DNA of 64,000 nt from Sphingobacteriales bacterium (GCA_016706405.1 JADJJT010000003.1:782501-846500); one strand, 5' to 3'; shown: positions 48,423 to 57,964, counted from the first letter of the stretch. Translations and numbers: made by a program. Notes: a model not told the origin generated them from the sequence alone.

Positions 48423-49190
48423 GTGGTAAACTTGGCTTCGTTGCAATTAACAGTTATTAAATGGTTGATAATAATATTGGTATTTTTATTGGCTTTAGTA
48501 GCAAGTAATTATGCTTGGTGGTTAAGTTTTTTGGTTGTTTTGTTGCCATTATTAACCTTATCAATACTTGGGGCCTATTACAATTACATCAGCAATACCG
48601 TATTAAGCCAATACGATTGGTTAAACCTTGAACTGGGTTTAAAAGTAATAATCAAACCCCGAAACCGCTTTACGCCACAAGCACTTATAGGCTATATTAT
48701 TGGCATGGAGTGGCCAGGGCATTCGTTTTCTTTAAAACCGCAGTTTCCAATTTTACAAGGGCAGTACTTAAACCGCAACCTGCTCATAAAAACAAAGGTC
48801 GAGCCCAATAAATCAGGGCGATTAACTTATCATACGTTTCTTGGCATTAATGCCGTATATTATGGCGTTAGTTTTACTCTTACCCCTAAAAATTATAACC
48901 TATTGCGCAGTTTGGCAAAAGTTGCCACCCAAACCCACCACGACTATTACCGCTATTTTGATGCAACCGGCGCAACTGATTTCGTCCGTTTAATAATGAA
49001 CGACGAACCTATCCAGCAACTGTTAATAGAAACCGCCTACCCTATGCGAGCTACCATCACACTATCGCACGAGCAATTACAATACCAATATGAAGGCGTG
49101 TTAAACTCGCTCGAAAAAACTCATCAAATTAAAAAAATCATTATCTTACTGCTCATGATGGTCAAAAAAATGGATGCTTTACGCCAATAA
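48423..49190 (+). CDS. Membrane protein of unknown function
   Basis: The frame starts with GTG at 48423; no ATG suits better. The 255-residue protein has two adjacent transmembrane helices (about 10-30 and 32-55), then a soluble domain with SQYDWLNLELGLKVIIKPRN and TATDFVRL-like strands, ending in KKIIILLLMMVKKMDALRQ. No family recognised. Its stop region overlaps the end of convergent waaA by 12 bases. Confidence 0.72.
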   Translation: MVNLASLQLTVIKWLIIILVFLLALVASNYAWWLSFLVVLLPLLTLSILGAYYNYISNTVLSQYDWLNLELGLKVIIKPRNRFTPQALIGYIIGMEWPGHSFSLKPQFPILQGQYLNRNLLIKTKVEPNKSGRLTYHTFLGINAVYYGVSFTLTPKNYNLLRSLAKVATQTHHDYYRYFDATGATDFVRLIMNDEPIQQLLIETAYPMRATITLSHEQLQYQYEGVLNSLEKTHQIKKIIILLLMMVKKMDALRQ

Positions 49191-50462
49191 ATCCTGTATG
49201 TAATTCATTATTCTTTTTGTTGCCCCTTGCTGCTCGGCAATATAATTTTTTCCGGATGCCCCAGCTACCTCCCCATTTTCCGGATGCTGCTGCCATTCCT
49301 TAATTTTATCAGTCAAAGTTTGCCAAGTTGTTATACTAAACGCAGCTCCTTTATTTATAAGTTCAACTGCTTCGTTAAATTTTTTATAATTAGGGCCAAA
49401 ACAAACCGGTATTCCCCAGGCTGCCGCCTCTAAGGTATTATGAATACCTGCACCAAATCCACCGCCAATCCATGTAACCTGCCCTAAACGGTATAAGTTT
49501 GCTAACAAGCCAATGGTATCTATTATTAATATTTTAGGAGGTTGTTTATGCGACTGAAAATTAACTTTTCCCGAAACTAAATCGGAGTAGCGAACTATGT
49601 CTTGGTCAGAGAAAGCCTGCTCAATATGTTGTAAATGACTCCATGTAATCTCGTGCGGTACAACTACCATTTTCCAATTATCCGGAAATTGCCTAAACGC
49701 CATTGCTAACAATTTTTCATCATCAGGCCAGGTACTGCCGGCAATCAAAACTTTTGTAGTTTGGGAATGGTCGTTTTCATCAGATTTAAAAAAGGGCAAA
49801 ATAAGGTTTGGCAACGCTGGTGGCAATTGTGTAAATTGCCAAACACGGTCAAAGCGGGTATCGCCGGCTAAGGTGCAGCGCTGCTCTAAGCCAATTTGCT
49901 GTAAAAGTTGTACCGATTGTGTATTTTGTACAAAAATATGGTTAAAACAGGCCAAGCCGCGCCGGGCAAAGCCTCCCCACCAAGCAAAAAAGGGCTGGTT
50001 GGGCCTAAATATAGCCGATATACTAAGCACTTGAATTTGTTTTTTCTTTAACTGTTGCAACACATAAAACCAAAACTCGTATTTTACAAAGATCACCAAA
50101 TTGGGGCGCAGTGCCTTTAACCAAGGGTCAATATATTTGGGCAAATCGAACGGAAGGTAGCCAACGGCATCGGCCAACGGCGTATTTTTTTTTACGTTGT
50201 ACCCCGATGGCGAAAAAAACGACAAGTAAATCCAACAATCCGGATACTGCTGCCTGATGGCTTCTAAAACAGGTCGGCCTTGTTCAAACTCGCCTAACGA
50301 AGCGCAGTGCATCCAAATAACCATTTTTCCGGATGGTGGCATTGGCAATTGTGTGAATGCTTTTCGCCTGCTTTGCAAAAAATAGGCAATTTTTGGGTTA
50401 AACCATCTGATAATAGCCAAAAAAAACAAAGCTATCTTAAAAAAAACTAAATATAAAAACAA
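49179..50462 (-). CDS. waaA: 3-deoxy-D-manno-octulosonic acid transferase
   Basis: This 427-residue GT-B glycosyltransferase is anchored by an N-terminal helix (MFLYLVFFKIALFFLAIIRW). It adds Kdo to lipid A precursor. HCASLGEFEQGRP contains the catalytic Glu (about E58). The C-terminal nucleotide-binding half has GSTWPDDEKLLAMAFRQ, GGGFGAGIHNTLEAAAWG and FGPNYKKFNEA, all family landmarks. It shows the organism makes Kdo-containing lipopolysaccharide. A heptamer repeat array lies 37 bases before its start. Its end overlaps the neighbouring gene by 12 bases. Confidence 0.95.
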   Translation of the reverse strand: MFLYLVFFKIALFFLAIIRWFNPKIAYFLQSRRKAFTQLPMPPSGKMVIWMHCASLGEFEQGRPVLEAIRQQYPDCWIYLSFFSPSGYNVKKNTPLADAVGYLPFDLPKYIDPWLKALRPNLVIFVKYEFWFYVLQQLKKKQIQVLSISAIFRPNQPFFAWWGGFARRGLACFNHIFVQNTQSVQLLQQIGLEQRCTLAGDTRFDRVWQFTQLPPALPNLILPFFKSDENDHSQTTKVLIAGSTWPDDEKLLAMAFRQFPDNWKMVVVPHEITWSHLQHIEQAFSDQDIVRYSDLVSGKVNFQSHKQPPKILIIDTIGLLANLYRLGQVTWIGGGFGAGIHNTLEAAAWGIPVCFGPNYKKFNEAVELINKGAAFSITTWQTLTDKIKEWQQHPENGEVAGASGKNYIAEQQGATKRIMNYIQDLLA

Positions 50463-50498
50463 AGCAAAACCAAGTTAGAATTTATTGCGGGACAAAAA

Positions 50499-50551
50499 AG
50501 CCATTAGCCATCAGCCATTAGCCATTAGCCATCAGCCATTAGCCATCAGCC
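50499..50551 (-). repeat. Heptanucleotide tandem repeat upstream of waaA
   Basis: AGCCATY is repeated seven full times plus AGCC on the + strand, with the last base switching between T and C (T,C,T,T,C,T,C). It lies between the barrel gene stop (50572) and the waaA start (50462), so it would be in the waaA promoter or leader. Confidence 0.95.
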
Positions 50552-50571
50552 TAAACTAAAAGCCAATCAAA

Positions 50572-51405
50572 TCATCGAGTATAATATCGTTTTTGTTGTT
50601 CTGTGCGGTAAAGGGGTAAAATTAAAGCGGCTTTGAAGCCTACAAGCCAATCTTTTCGGTTTTTTACTAAGTCGGGATGTTGGGTATCAAAATTAAATGC
50701 GCGTTGAGGTTGGGTAAAACCTTCGTACAAATGCGCTCCTACATAAATATTTTTAAGACGTTTGGGATCTAAATATAAAAAGCCAACAGACTGCCCCACA
50801 AAAAAGCCTTTTGTTAGCCGGTCGTATCCTTTGTTAAAATTGCCTTCTAAGGCCGGTACTTGGTGATAGCGGTCAAAAATTCTGATCCGGTGCTCAAAAT
50901 ACCCTCCTTCAAGGCTTACCATAATGCCCATGTTAGGATTTTTAACCGGATTTAATGGAAATAGTTTGCCCAGCCGCATACCCCCCATATAGCCACGTTG
51001 GGCAAAAACAACATCGGCAGGCAGGCCGTCTCGTCCCCAAATTTGCCCATTTTCTGCGAATAAGTTCCAAGCCAACGAGTCTTCACGCAATTTAAAACCA
51101 AATAAAAATTGGCCATTTATGCCATAAAACCAATTTTTACCTGTTTTTTGCAAAATCGTTAAGCCAATATTTGAGTTGTTGCCAAACCGTTTGCCCATAT
51201 CCATAATGGGCAGTTGGTAGGCGTATTCGAACTGAATGAGGGTGCCAACACTAATTTTAGGGACATAAGAGTTTGCCTTGCCTGTAACAACAATACTATT
51301 ATTTATAGGCAGCGTATCGGCAGGGGTTTGCGCTTTAGCTGTTTTTAAACAGATAGCTACCAAAACAAGTAGCTTTAAGGCCAAAAATAAAAAGTTATTT
51401 TGCAT
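50572..51405 (-). CDS. Outer-membrane barrel protein, unknown function
   Basis: This 277-residue protein has a signal peptide (MQNNFLFLALKLLVLVAICL to KAQ), then regular alternating strands with glycine and aromatics, such as NIGLTILQKTGKNWFYGING and FFVGQSVGFLYLDPKR, suiting an outer-membrane beta-barrel. It ends in LYRTEQQKRYYTR, not in the usual Phe, so insertion by BAM is plausible but unsure. Conserved blocks such as QRGYMGGMRLGKLFPLNPV look family-specific. It lies 109 bases ahead of waaA on the same strand. Confidence 0.7.
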   Translation of the reverse strand: MQNNFLFLALKLLVLVAICLKTAKAQTPADTLPINNSIVVTGKANSYVPKISVGTLIQFEYAYQLPIMDMGKRFGNNSNIGLTILQKTGKNWFYGINGQFLFGFKLREDSLAWNLFAENGQIWGRDGLPADVVFAQRGYMGGMRLGKLFPLNPVKNPNMGIMVSLEGGYFEHRIRIFDRYHQVPALEGNFNKGYDRLTKGFFVGQSVGFLYLDPKRLKNIYVGAHLYEGFTQPQRAFNFDTQHPDLVKNRKDWLVGFKAALILPLYRTEQQKRYYTR

Positions 51406-51650
51406 GAAATTAAGTAGTTAAGATTAGGCGTTCAGAAAAATTTGGCTTCGTTTAATTTAGGAAGCTTTGCAATTTTTATTGAGTTGCCAAAGTCGCAAAA
51501 AAATTATCCGGAAGAAAAAGTAGCGACCTGGCTTATTCAAATTTATATAAATTATTTAACAAATTCAAAATCAATGATTTAGGCATTTTACTACATCCAA
51601 CACCTACAATCGACTTGAAACGTATATTGTTGACCTTTTATCCACTTCAT

Positions 51651-52346
51651 TTACTGCCCATGTGCCGGGTTTTGTTTTTGGGGTAAAACTGCTTGTGGTT
51701 TAAATGGTTTGCCTTCAACGGTAATATTCCATCCGGTTTCGCGGGCGGCAAAGGTAAGCATATCTAACATTTGAACCGATTGTTGACTGGCTTTTTCTAA
51801 AAGTCCGCCTTGCCGGGCTTTAAGTTCTATGGTGTCGCGTGCTGATTTTTGCAATTTGGTCAAATCTTCCGGAGAAAATGAATTAAACAAGCCATTCGAC
51901 ACATCATAATATTGAATATCGGGGTCAATAGAAAGTATTTTAGGTGCTGGCATCCGGATGATATTAATAGTTTTGGTAGTATGGTCATAGTTCATAGCTA
52001 CACTGTCTAAATCGTAGCCCACTGTTACTTTAGCTTTTACTTTTAGCAAGGCACTTTTTCTAAATCCGGGTAAATCGTAACTATAAAAATCGCGGTAGGT
52101 TACCACATCGGCAAACTCGCCCTCGACCAATATTACTTTAAAAACGTTTTGTATGCGTTCAAGTATTACTTCGTGGTTATCTTTCACTACTACCGTTTCG
52201 CCTTTAAGCAAATTATCGCGCAGTTTAGAGTATCCCCAATAAATTGCCCCGCATATTATAGTAAAAAACAATAGGTTGAGTAGTACCTTAAACAGCATGT
52301 CTATAAAGCGGGTAGATGATGGCGGCTGATTGGTCATAAATAACAA
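51651..52346 (-). CDS. DUF4230 membrane-anchored protein
   Basis: This 231-residue protein has an N-terminal transmembrane helix (about residues 18-42) and a soluble domain with LLKVKAKVTVGYDLDSVAMN and INIIRMPAPKILSIDPDIQY, the core of DUF4230. A helical C-terminus (QQSVQMLDMLTFAARETGWN) precedes a proline- and glutamine-rich tail. The internal start at MTNQPPSS is also possible. Function unknown. It follows the AbiV-like gene on the same strand with a 30-base gap. Confidence 0.85.
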   Translation of the reverse strand: MLFMTNQPPSSTRFIDMLFKVLLNLLFFTIICGAIYWGYSKLRDNLLKGETVVVKDNHEVILERIQNVFKVILVEGEFADVVTYRDFYSYDLPGFRKSALLKVKAKVTVGYDLDSVAMNYDHTTKTINIIRMPAPKILSIDPDIQYYDVSNGLFNSFSPEDLTKLQKSARDTIELKARQGGLLEKASQQSVQMLDMLTFAARETGWNITVEGKPFKPQAVLPQKQNPAHGQ

Positions 52347-52376
52347 ACTACAATATTACTTTTTATAAAGGTTCGT

Positions 52377-53117
52377 TTATTTTTTAAGAATTGAATCGAA
52401 TGAAAATTTATTGATGGCATTTAAAATTGGTTCTAAATAAGTTTTCATCCAATTAAAAAAACTTGTACGTTGCTTATCCGGAATTTTTTTAGTGAACTCC
52501 ATAATTTGCCAGCAATTTTCGCGCAATTCATTAACAATATTCTCTGACAAACTGTAATCGTTTAAGGTTTGTTGTGCCGGCGTTGATAAATTAACATTTA
52601 ACACCACATTAAAACTTTTATTTTGAAGTTCGCGAGCGCTGTTCCACCAAGCAGTAAATTGTGCCGACTTTTTTGCTATGGTTATTGGGTTCAGGTTAGT
52701 ATCTGTTGCCTTTTGAAAAAGTTGTTGCCAATTTGCATTTAATAAATTGCCCGATGCCCCCTCGAATAAATTGTAAATTGCCCGCAAGTACAAACCTGCA
52801 AACATGGCAAGGGGCGAAACCTGCCAGCCCGAGTCGGTTTGGCTAAACAAGCCCGCAATGCGTTTAAATTGCTCAACGGGTAAACCCCAACCAACAAAAT
52901 GAACTGACAAGCCTTGTAAATAGTTTTCGGCTGCCATAACCAAATGACCATTCGCCATACCGTAATGCTCATTTTGAGCCAACAATTTTGCGATTTGCCT
53001 GTGGTAGTCGGCATTTTCAAACAAGTGGCGATAAATGAGTTGCGCCTCTTGCATGGTTAGGTTAGCATAGGGGTTATCGGTATGGGCTTTGTTAGTTTTA
53101 CTCACAATACAACACAA
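52377..53117 (-). CDS. AbiV-like helical protein
   Basis: This 246-residue all-helical protein has no signal. The first third reads NLTMQEAQLIYRHLFENADY, then LLAQNEHYGMANGHLVMAAE, which resembles AbiV abortive-infection proteins, where a helix pair ends in a MANSxLVLAxEE-like motif. AbiV of Lactococcus blocks phage translation through the phage protein SaV. The middle (about 75-150) and the C-terminal WMKTYLEPILNAINKF are not diagnostic. It sits 104 bases after metK, ahead of DUF4230, with no other defence gene near, so a housekeeping role is equally possible. Resemblance is from memory, not alignment. Confidence 0.5.
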   Translation of the reverse strand: MCCIVSKTNKAHTDNPYANLTMQEAQLIYRHLFENADYHRQIAKLLAQNEHYGMANGHLVMAAENYLQGLSVHFVGWGLPVEQFKRIAGLFSQTDSGWQVSPLAMFAGLYLRAIYNLFEGASGNLLNANWQQLFQKATDTNLNPITIAKKSAQFTAWWNSARELQNKSFNVVLNVNLSTPAQQTLNDYSLSENIVNELRENCWQIMEFTKKIPDKQRTSFFNWMKTYLEPILNAINKFSFDSILKK

Positions 53118-53221
53118 GAAAATAAATAATAGAATAGCAGCAATTAAATTGCCCCGAAAGTTAAAGCAATTTAATTAAAAATTAAACCAACAAGTAGTCA
53201 AAGACAAAATTTATTGCTCAA

Positions 53222-54465
53222 TTATAGGCCAAAAGCCTTGGCAATAGGTTTCACGTAATCTAAACGTTCCCAGGCAAATGTTTCGTGTTTGCCATTTTTG
53301 CCCGGCGTGCGCCCCATGTGGCCATAGGCGGCGGTGGCCTCGTAAATTGGTGCTTTTAATTGTAAGCGTTTAACGATGGCATAAGGGCGTAAATCAAAAA
53401 TTTTACTTAAAGTAGTGGCAATTTCGCTGTCAGATAAATTTATTTTAGCTGTACCGTAGGTGTTTACATATAAGCCAACGGGTTCGGCAACACCAATAGC
53501 ATAGGCTACCTGCACTAAGGCTTGGTCGGCAACGCCGGCGGCTACCAAATTTTTAGCTATATGGCGCATTGCATAAGCCGCCGAGCGGTCAACTTTTGAA
53601 GGGTCTTTGCCCGAAAAAGCGCCGCCACCATGTGCGCCGCGGCCACCATAGGTATCAACAATAATTTTACGACCTGTTAAGCCGGTATCGCCATGCGGGC
53701 CACCAATTACAAATTTGCCGGTTGGATTTACGTAGTAGCGCACTTTATTAGTAAACAATTTTTGAACCCGTTCGGGCAGCAATGCTTTTACACGCGGAAT
53801 AAGGTGTGTTTTCACATCGGCAGTAATTTGTTTAAGCATTGCGGTATCGGCTGCGGCTTGGGTGCGGCTATTTCCGATTTAATAAAATCGTCGTGCTGGG
53901 TTGAAATTACAATCGTATCGAGGCGTATGGGCTGGTGTTGGTCATTATACTCAACGGTAACTTGCGATTTTGCATCGGGGCGCAAATACGTCATAACTTT
54001 TCCTTCGCGGCGTATAGCGGCTAACTCGCGCAGTAATAAATGCGACAGTTCAACGGTAAGGGGCATATAATGGTCGGTTTCGTTACAAGCGTAGCCAAAC
54101 ATCATGCCTTGGTCGCCGGCACCTTGAGCTTCCTCGTTACTGCGTTCTACCCCACGGTTAATATCGGCTGATTGTTCGTGGAGGGCGCTTATTATACCAC
54201 ACGAAACTGCATCGAACTGGTACTCCGATTTTGTGTAGCCTATGCGGTTAATAGTACGGCGGGCAATACTTTGTATATCAACGTAGGCTTTACTTTTTAC
54301 CTCGCCGGCAATAACCACTAATCCGGTAGTAACTAAAACTTCGCAGGCCACCTTCGATTCGGGGTCTTGTCGTAAAAATTCATCTAAAATTGCATCCGAA
54401 ATTTGATCGGCAACTTTGTCGGGGTGTCCTTCCGATACTGACTCGGATGTAAAAACGTAGGCCAT
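53222..54465 (-). CDS. metK: S-adenosylmethionine synthetase, split by a one-base indel
   Basis: Two frames form one complete MetK of about 414 residues. The first (54465 to about 53863) has TSESVSEGHPDKVADQISDA (ATP-binding) and GAGDQGMMFGYACNET. The second continues with VIGGPHGDTGLTGRKIIVDT and GRGAHGGGAFSGKDPSKVDR to 53222. Adding one C to the CCC at 53860-53862 (G on the + strand) joins them as APQAAADTAMLKQIT. The enzyme makes SAM from methionine and ATP and is essential in most bacteria, so this break is almost certainly a sequence error. Confidence 0.95.
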
Positions 54466-54612
54466 GTAGGGTGATATTTATAAAAAAGATTAATAAATTG
54501 AGAACAAAAAAAATATACTACCACTATGGTATAACCAAAATGGCGCACAAAGATACAACACGCGCGGTTTAATCCGGATGCTAAATTAGTTTTGTTCACT
54601 AACTTAGTATCT

Positions 54613-57588
54613 CTAATACCTAATAGCTTTAACGCCTATTAAACTCGAGTTTGGTGCGTAGGCGTTGTAGTCGGCAATTGTTACGTTTTTATCCAAATTA
54701 ATATCTCCGGATAAATATTGATTTACAGCCGAGCTTTGCTGTGCATAAATATTAAAATCGGCAATAGTTATTACGCCATCTGCATTAATATCGCCGCAAA
54801 ACATAAGGCCTTTACCACCCGTAATAAATAATTGGTTTACTCCCATTACGTTGTTGGCAACTGTTAAGTCTATTGGCGCTATTAAAGGCACCGAGTAGGC
54901 ATTTTTACTAATAACAGCTAAATGATTTCGGGATCTGACCGCTACAAAATACTCATTTCCGGATATTAGGTTATTGAATACCGCGCCTTCTTGTCCATCT
55001 GTATCTATCACTACGCCGTCATTTCGCAAAAATGCGGCTCTTCTTTCGACAGATACTGTATCACTTTTTCTAAAAACTTCTAACAAAACCCAATCGGTTA
55101 CATTAGCAGGAATAGTGGCCACATTTTCGGTTCCGGTATAATCCCACGGGGTTTTATTAAAAGGTTGCGCCAATGGTATTAAGTTTGCATTGTTTAGCAG
55201 CGTTGACATAGTGCCTGCCCCTGTGTTGTAGGGGCCTTGCAGCAAAGCGTTTACTTTTATAGTAAAAGGTTGTGGTATAGGTAAAACTACAAAATCCCAA
55301 ATACCGCGACCGTAAGTGCCAAAACGTACGGTTTTAATAGCGGGTATATACTCAACCGTCCAGTAAGTTTGAAGGGGTGCGCCAAGTCCACTCATATCAT
55401 ACCATTCGTTTTCGGCTACTACATATACATAGGGGCCGGCTTCGGTGGCGGCAAATAGCAAGGTTTCGTCATCATTGCCTGTTAGCTGAAAGACGAGGGT
55501 TGATGGCAAGCCCGAGCTAATATCGGTAAAGGTTTCGCCATTGTTATAACTAACCCATGCGGGGGCATTGCTGTAACCGCTTCCGCCAATATACACAGTG
55601 CCCAAAGTAGTTTTTGAGGGATAAATGGTGGCTCCATAAAAATAATGTGCGCCCAGCCCCGTTAAAGTAGTGCTTTCCGTCCAGGTAACGCCTTTATTGG
55701 TCGAGTAAAAAAAGTGACCGTTATCGGTTAATACATACCAATGGTTTTTGTTTATTGTTGAATAAGACATTGCCGATATATGACCCCCTTCGCTTTGATC
55801 CTCAAAATCGTAGCCTAACTCGGTGGGATTAATACTGCCGCCGGTAGCATCTAATTTTATCATACGCGAGCCGCCGCCGCCTAAGTTCCCACCTGCCAAA
55901 TAGGCAATGGCCGGGTTAAATGGGTCGGCCATAAGAGGTGGAATCCAAAAATAATTGGCCCCGTTAAAATCCCATCCGGCTGTTGAGTTGCTGTTGTGGG
56001 GCGAGGCGTAATAATCGGTAAATCCGGGGTAATTCATCCAAATACTGTTGCCATTGTTTGACGATACAATATGGCCATAATCGCCCGAAATAACTTGTTC
56101 AAACGGTTCAGTTCCAATACCGTCGTCAGTAATAGTGCGTTGAAAGCCTTGGTCTTGCGTACCTACATATACGCGGGATGGGAAAACTTTGTTAGTGTAA
56201 ACCGAGTAATATTGGCCAACATTTAAACCCAACATACCAATATTAGTAACAGTTTGCAAATTGTCGGAGCTAATATTAAGTCCGCCATGATTACTAATAA
56301 GAATAAATTCGCTGTTACCGTTTTTAAAACTTTTAATGTGCATCATGTCGGCATGAAGTTTGCCTTCTACATTGCCGTAGTATTCCCACCACTCGTTTAC
56401 TAGTGTCCAGTTTGCGCCAGCGTCGTAACTTCTATAACAGTTTACGCCACCTAAATATAAGTAGTCGGCGGTTTTGCTTGATGAAGACATGCCGCACCAG
56501 GTACCTACCGGAGCATTGCCTTTAAACGTCCAATTTACGCCAAAGTCGGTAGAGCGGTAAATTTTTTCGTTGCTATATAAATTTAAAATAGTGGTTGCCC
56601 CTTGCTGAAAACCTGCTAAATAGACGGTAGCACCCGCGGGTAAACTGCTTCCGGAGGAAAGCACGGTTAAAGTAGAACTTCCGGATATTATTTTTGATAA
56701 TTTTTGGCTGTTTTCGATAACATACAAAGTCGAGTCGTTGGGTAGCGCATAAATATCGGCGTTGCCTTGCGTTCCGGATATAGCAGCTATTTGGGTATAA
56801 TTTTGCCCTTGGTCGGTACTTTTGTAAATGGTAGTTATTTCAACCCAATTTACATAATCCCATTCCTGACAAAGCAAATAAATGGTGCGGTTTGCATTGT
56901 TAAGTACCAACCCTTTTTTTATAAATCCCCAAGCTTGTGGACCAGCTAAACCAGTTGCTTCAGTAAAAGTAATGCCATTATCGCCCGAGCGGTATGCGTG
57001 GGCACCGCGATTGGCAACCATATATTTGGTAGCATTGTGCATAAACACATCAAACAAGCCCCAGTCGAAGCGCAATTTATCGTTTATGGGTGCCCAGTTT
57101 GTACCATCTAAATTACCTTTAAAAATAGTGCCGCCTGCTCCTATGGTATAAACTTGACTTGATTGCTGGGGGTCAAGGTCGGTAGGGCCAACGCTTCCGG
57201 CATTGTTGCTGCTGCCGCGCTCGTTCCAATTGCCATATAAATTGCCGTTTGCCAATAGCTCGTTGCCCCCTCGCGATTTACCTTCGGTGCGGTTGCGCAG
57301 CCATTCGCCATATTTGTTCCATTGTGTTTCGGCTTCAATTGTTTGCCATTTGGTATTTGGGTCGGCGCGGTGCATTTGCTCAAACCACTGCTGGCGCTTT
57401 TGTTTGTTGTCGCCATCTTCTTCGGCTTCGGTGCGCACAATGGTGCCACCATCGGTAGGAGGGCGATTTTGGTGCGACAATAATAATGAGGCTGCGTTGT
57501 AAAAATGGGTGGCAATAAAAAAGCATCCGGAGGCAAGTAAGGCAACTGCAGAAGCTATTAAAATAGGTGTGAGTATTGGGTTTTTCAT
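54613..57588 (-). CDS. VPS10/BNR-type beta-propeller protein ending in dockerin-like EF-hands (paralogue 3)
   Basis: This 991-residue exported protein has an N-terminal hydrophobic segment (about residues 6-28). A long propeller part (GSVGPTDLDPQQSSQVYTIG; IYRSTDFGVNWTFKG; HFFYSTNKGVTWTES) follows. Then a beta-rich module (about 790-915) contains LQGPYNTGAGTMSTLL and VERRAAFLRNDGVVID and reads FVAVRSRNHLAV, a module I recall from Bacteroidota surface proteins. The end carries two calcium-loop repeats: GDINADGVITIADFN (about 932-946) and GDINLDKNVTIADYN (about 961-975), which resemble dockerin type I. No T9SS type A domain is seen. Cargo status is therefore uncertain. Confidence 0.85.
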   Translation of the reverse strand: MKNPILTPILIASAVALLASGCFFIATHFYNAASLLLSHQNRPPTDGGTIVRTEAEEDGDNKQKRQQWFEQMHRADPNTKWQTIEAETQWNKYGEWLRNRTEGKSRGGNELLANGNLYGNWNERGSSNNAGSVGPTDLDPQQSSQVYTIGAGGTIFKGNLDGTNWAPINDKLRFDWGLFDVFMHNATKYMVANRGAHAYRSGDNGITFTEATGLAGPQAWGFIKKGLVLNNANRTIYLLCQEWDYVNWVEITTIYKSTDQGQNYTQIAAISGTQGNADIYALPNDSTLYVIENSQKLSKIISGSSTLTVLSSGSSLPAGATVYLAGFQQGATTILNLYSNEKIYRSTDFGVNWTFKGNAPVGTWCGMSSSSKTADYLYLGGVNCYRSYDAGANWTLVNEWWEYYGNVEGKLHADMMHIKSFKNGNSEFILISNHGGLNISSDNLQTVTNIGMLGLNVGQYYSVYTNKVFPSRVYVGTQDQGFQRTITDDGIGTEPFEQVISGDYGHIVSSNNGNSIWMNYPGFTDYYASPHNSNSTAGWDFNGANYFWIPPLMADPFNPAIAYLAGGNLGGGGSRMIKLDATGGSINPTELGYDFEDQSEGGHISAMSYSTINKNHWYVLTDNGHFFYSTNKGVTWTESTTLTGLGAHYFYGATIYPSKTTLGTVYIGGSGYSNAPAWVSYNNGETFTDISSGLPSTLVFQLTGNDDETLLFAATEAGPYVYVVAENEWYDMSGLGAPLQTYWTVEYIPAIKTVRFGTYGRGIWDFVVLPIPQPFTIKVNALLQGPYNTGAGTMSTLLNNANLIPLAQPFNKTPWDYTGTENVATIPANVTDWVLLEVFRKSDTVSVERRAAFLRNDGVVIDTDGQEGAVFNNLISGNEYFVAVRSRNHLAVISKNAYSVPLIAPIDLTVANNVMGVNQLFITGGKGLMFCGDINADGVITIADFNIYAQQSSAVNQYLSGDINLDKNVTIADYNAYAPNSSLIGVKAIRY

Positions 57589-57891
57589 AAAAATATTGAT
57601 TGTAGTTAATTGGCTCGTGAATAAAATGCTAAGGTACGTTATTTTTCTAAAAAGAACTTAAGAAATAATTTGTTCTGTTTTGTTTGATGAATTATGCCAG
57701 CATAGTTATGAAAAGTGCAAAAGATATAATAACCATGATTTAAATTGTAAGCTCATAATGTAATTTTGCCTGCCAAATAATGAAAAATATCAAAAACATC
57801 AGGTAAAATTTGTCCGGAAACCATATTTGCCCTAACTTTGAGGCGCGGTTTACAAATGAGGGTAATTTTAAAGCCCCATTTCCTCAGTTTT
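57589..57891. other. Intergenic region upstream of the tRNA
   Basis: No gene is visible between the propeller start and the tRNA. It contains the tRNA promoter (57809-57840) and a TCCGGA at 57813, inside the promoter spacer. Confidence 0.5.
57809..57840 (+). promoter_or_regulatory. Bacteroidota-type promoter of the tRNA gene
   Basis: TTTG at 57809-57812 and TAACTTTG at 57833-57840 match the -33 TTTG and -7 TAnnTTTG elements, with a 20-base spacer. Transcription would begin near 57847, about 45 bases ahead of the tRNA. TCCGGA at 57813 lies directly after the -33 box. Confidence 0.65.
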
Positions 57892-57964
57892 CCTGCCTTA
57901 GCTCAGTAGGTAGAGCGTCAGATTGTGGTTCTGAATGTCGCCGGTTCGATCCCTGCAGGCAGGA
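57892..57964 (+). tRNA. tRNA with anticodon GTG (His), atypical acceptor end
   Basis: A full 73-base cloverleaf: acceptor CCTGCCT/AGGCAGG, D arm GCTC/GAGC, anticodon stem TCAGA/TCTGA with loop TTGTGGT (anticodon GTG, His), T loop TTCGATC. The T stem GCCGG/CCTGC has one mismatch (C opposite T). The base before position 1 is T and the discriminator is A, so the usual G-1:C73 pair of histidine tRNAs is missing. The genome encodes no CCA here (CAA follows). It is followed by a terminator. Confidence 0.85.
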
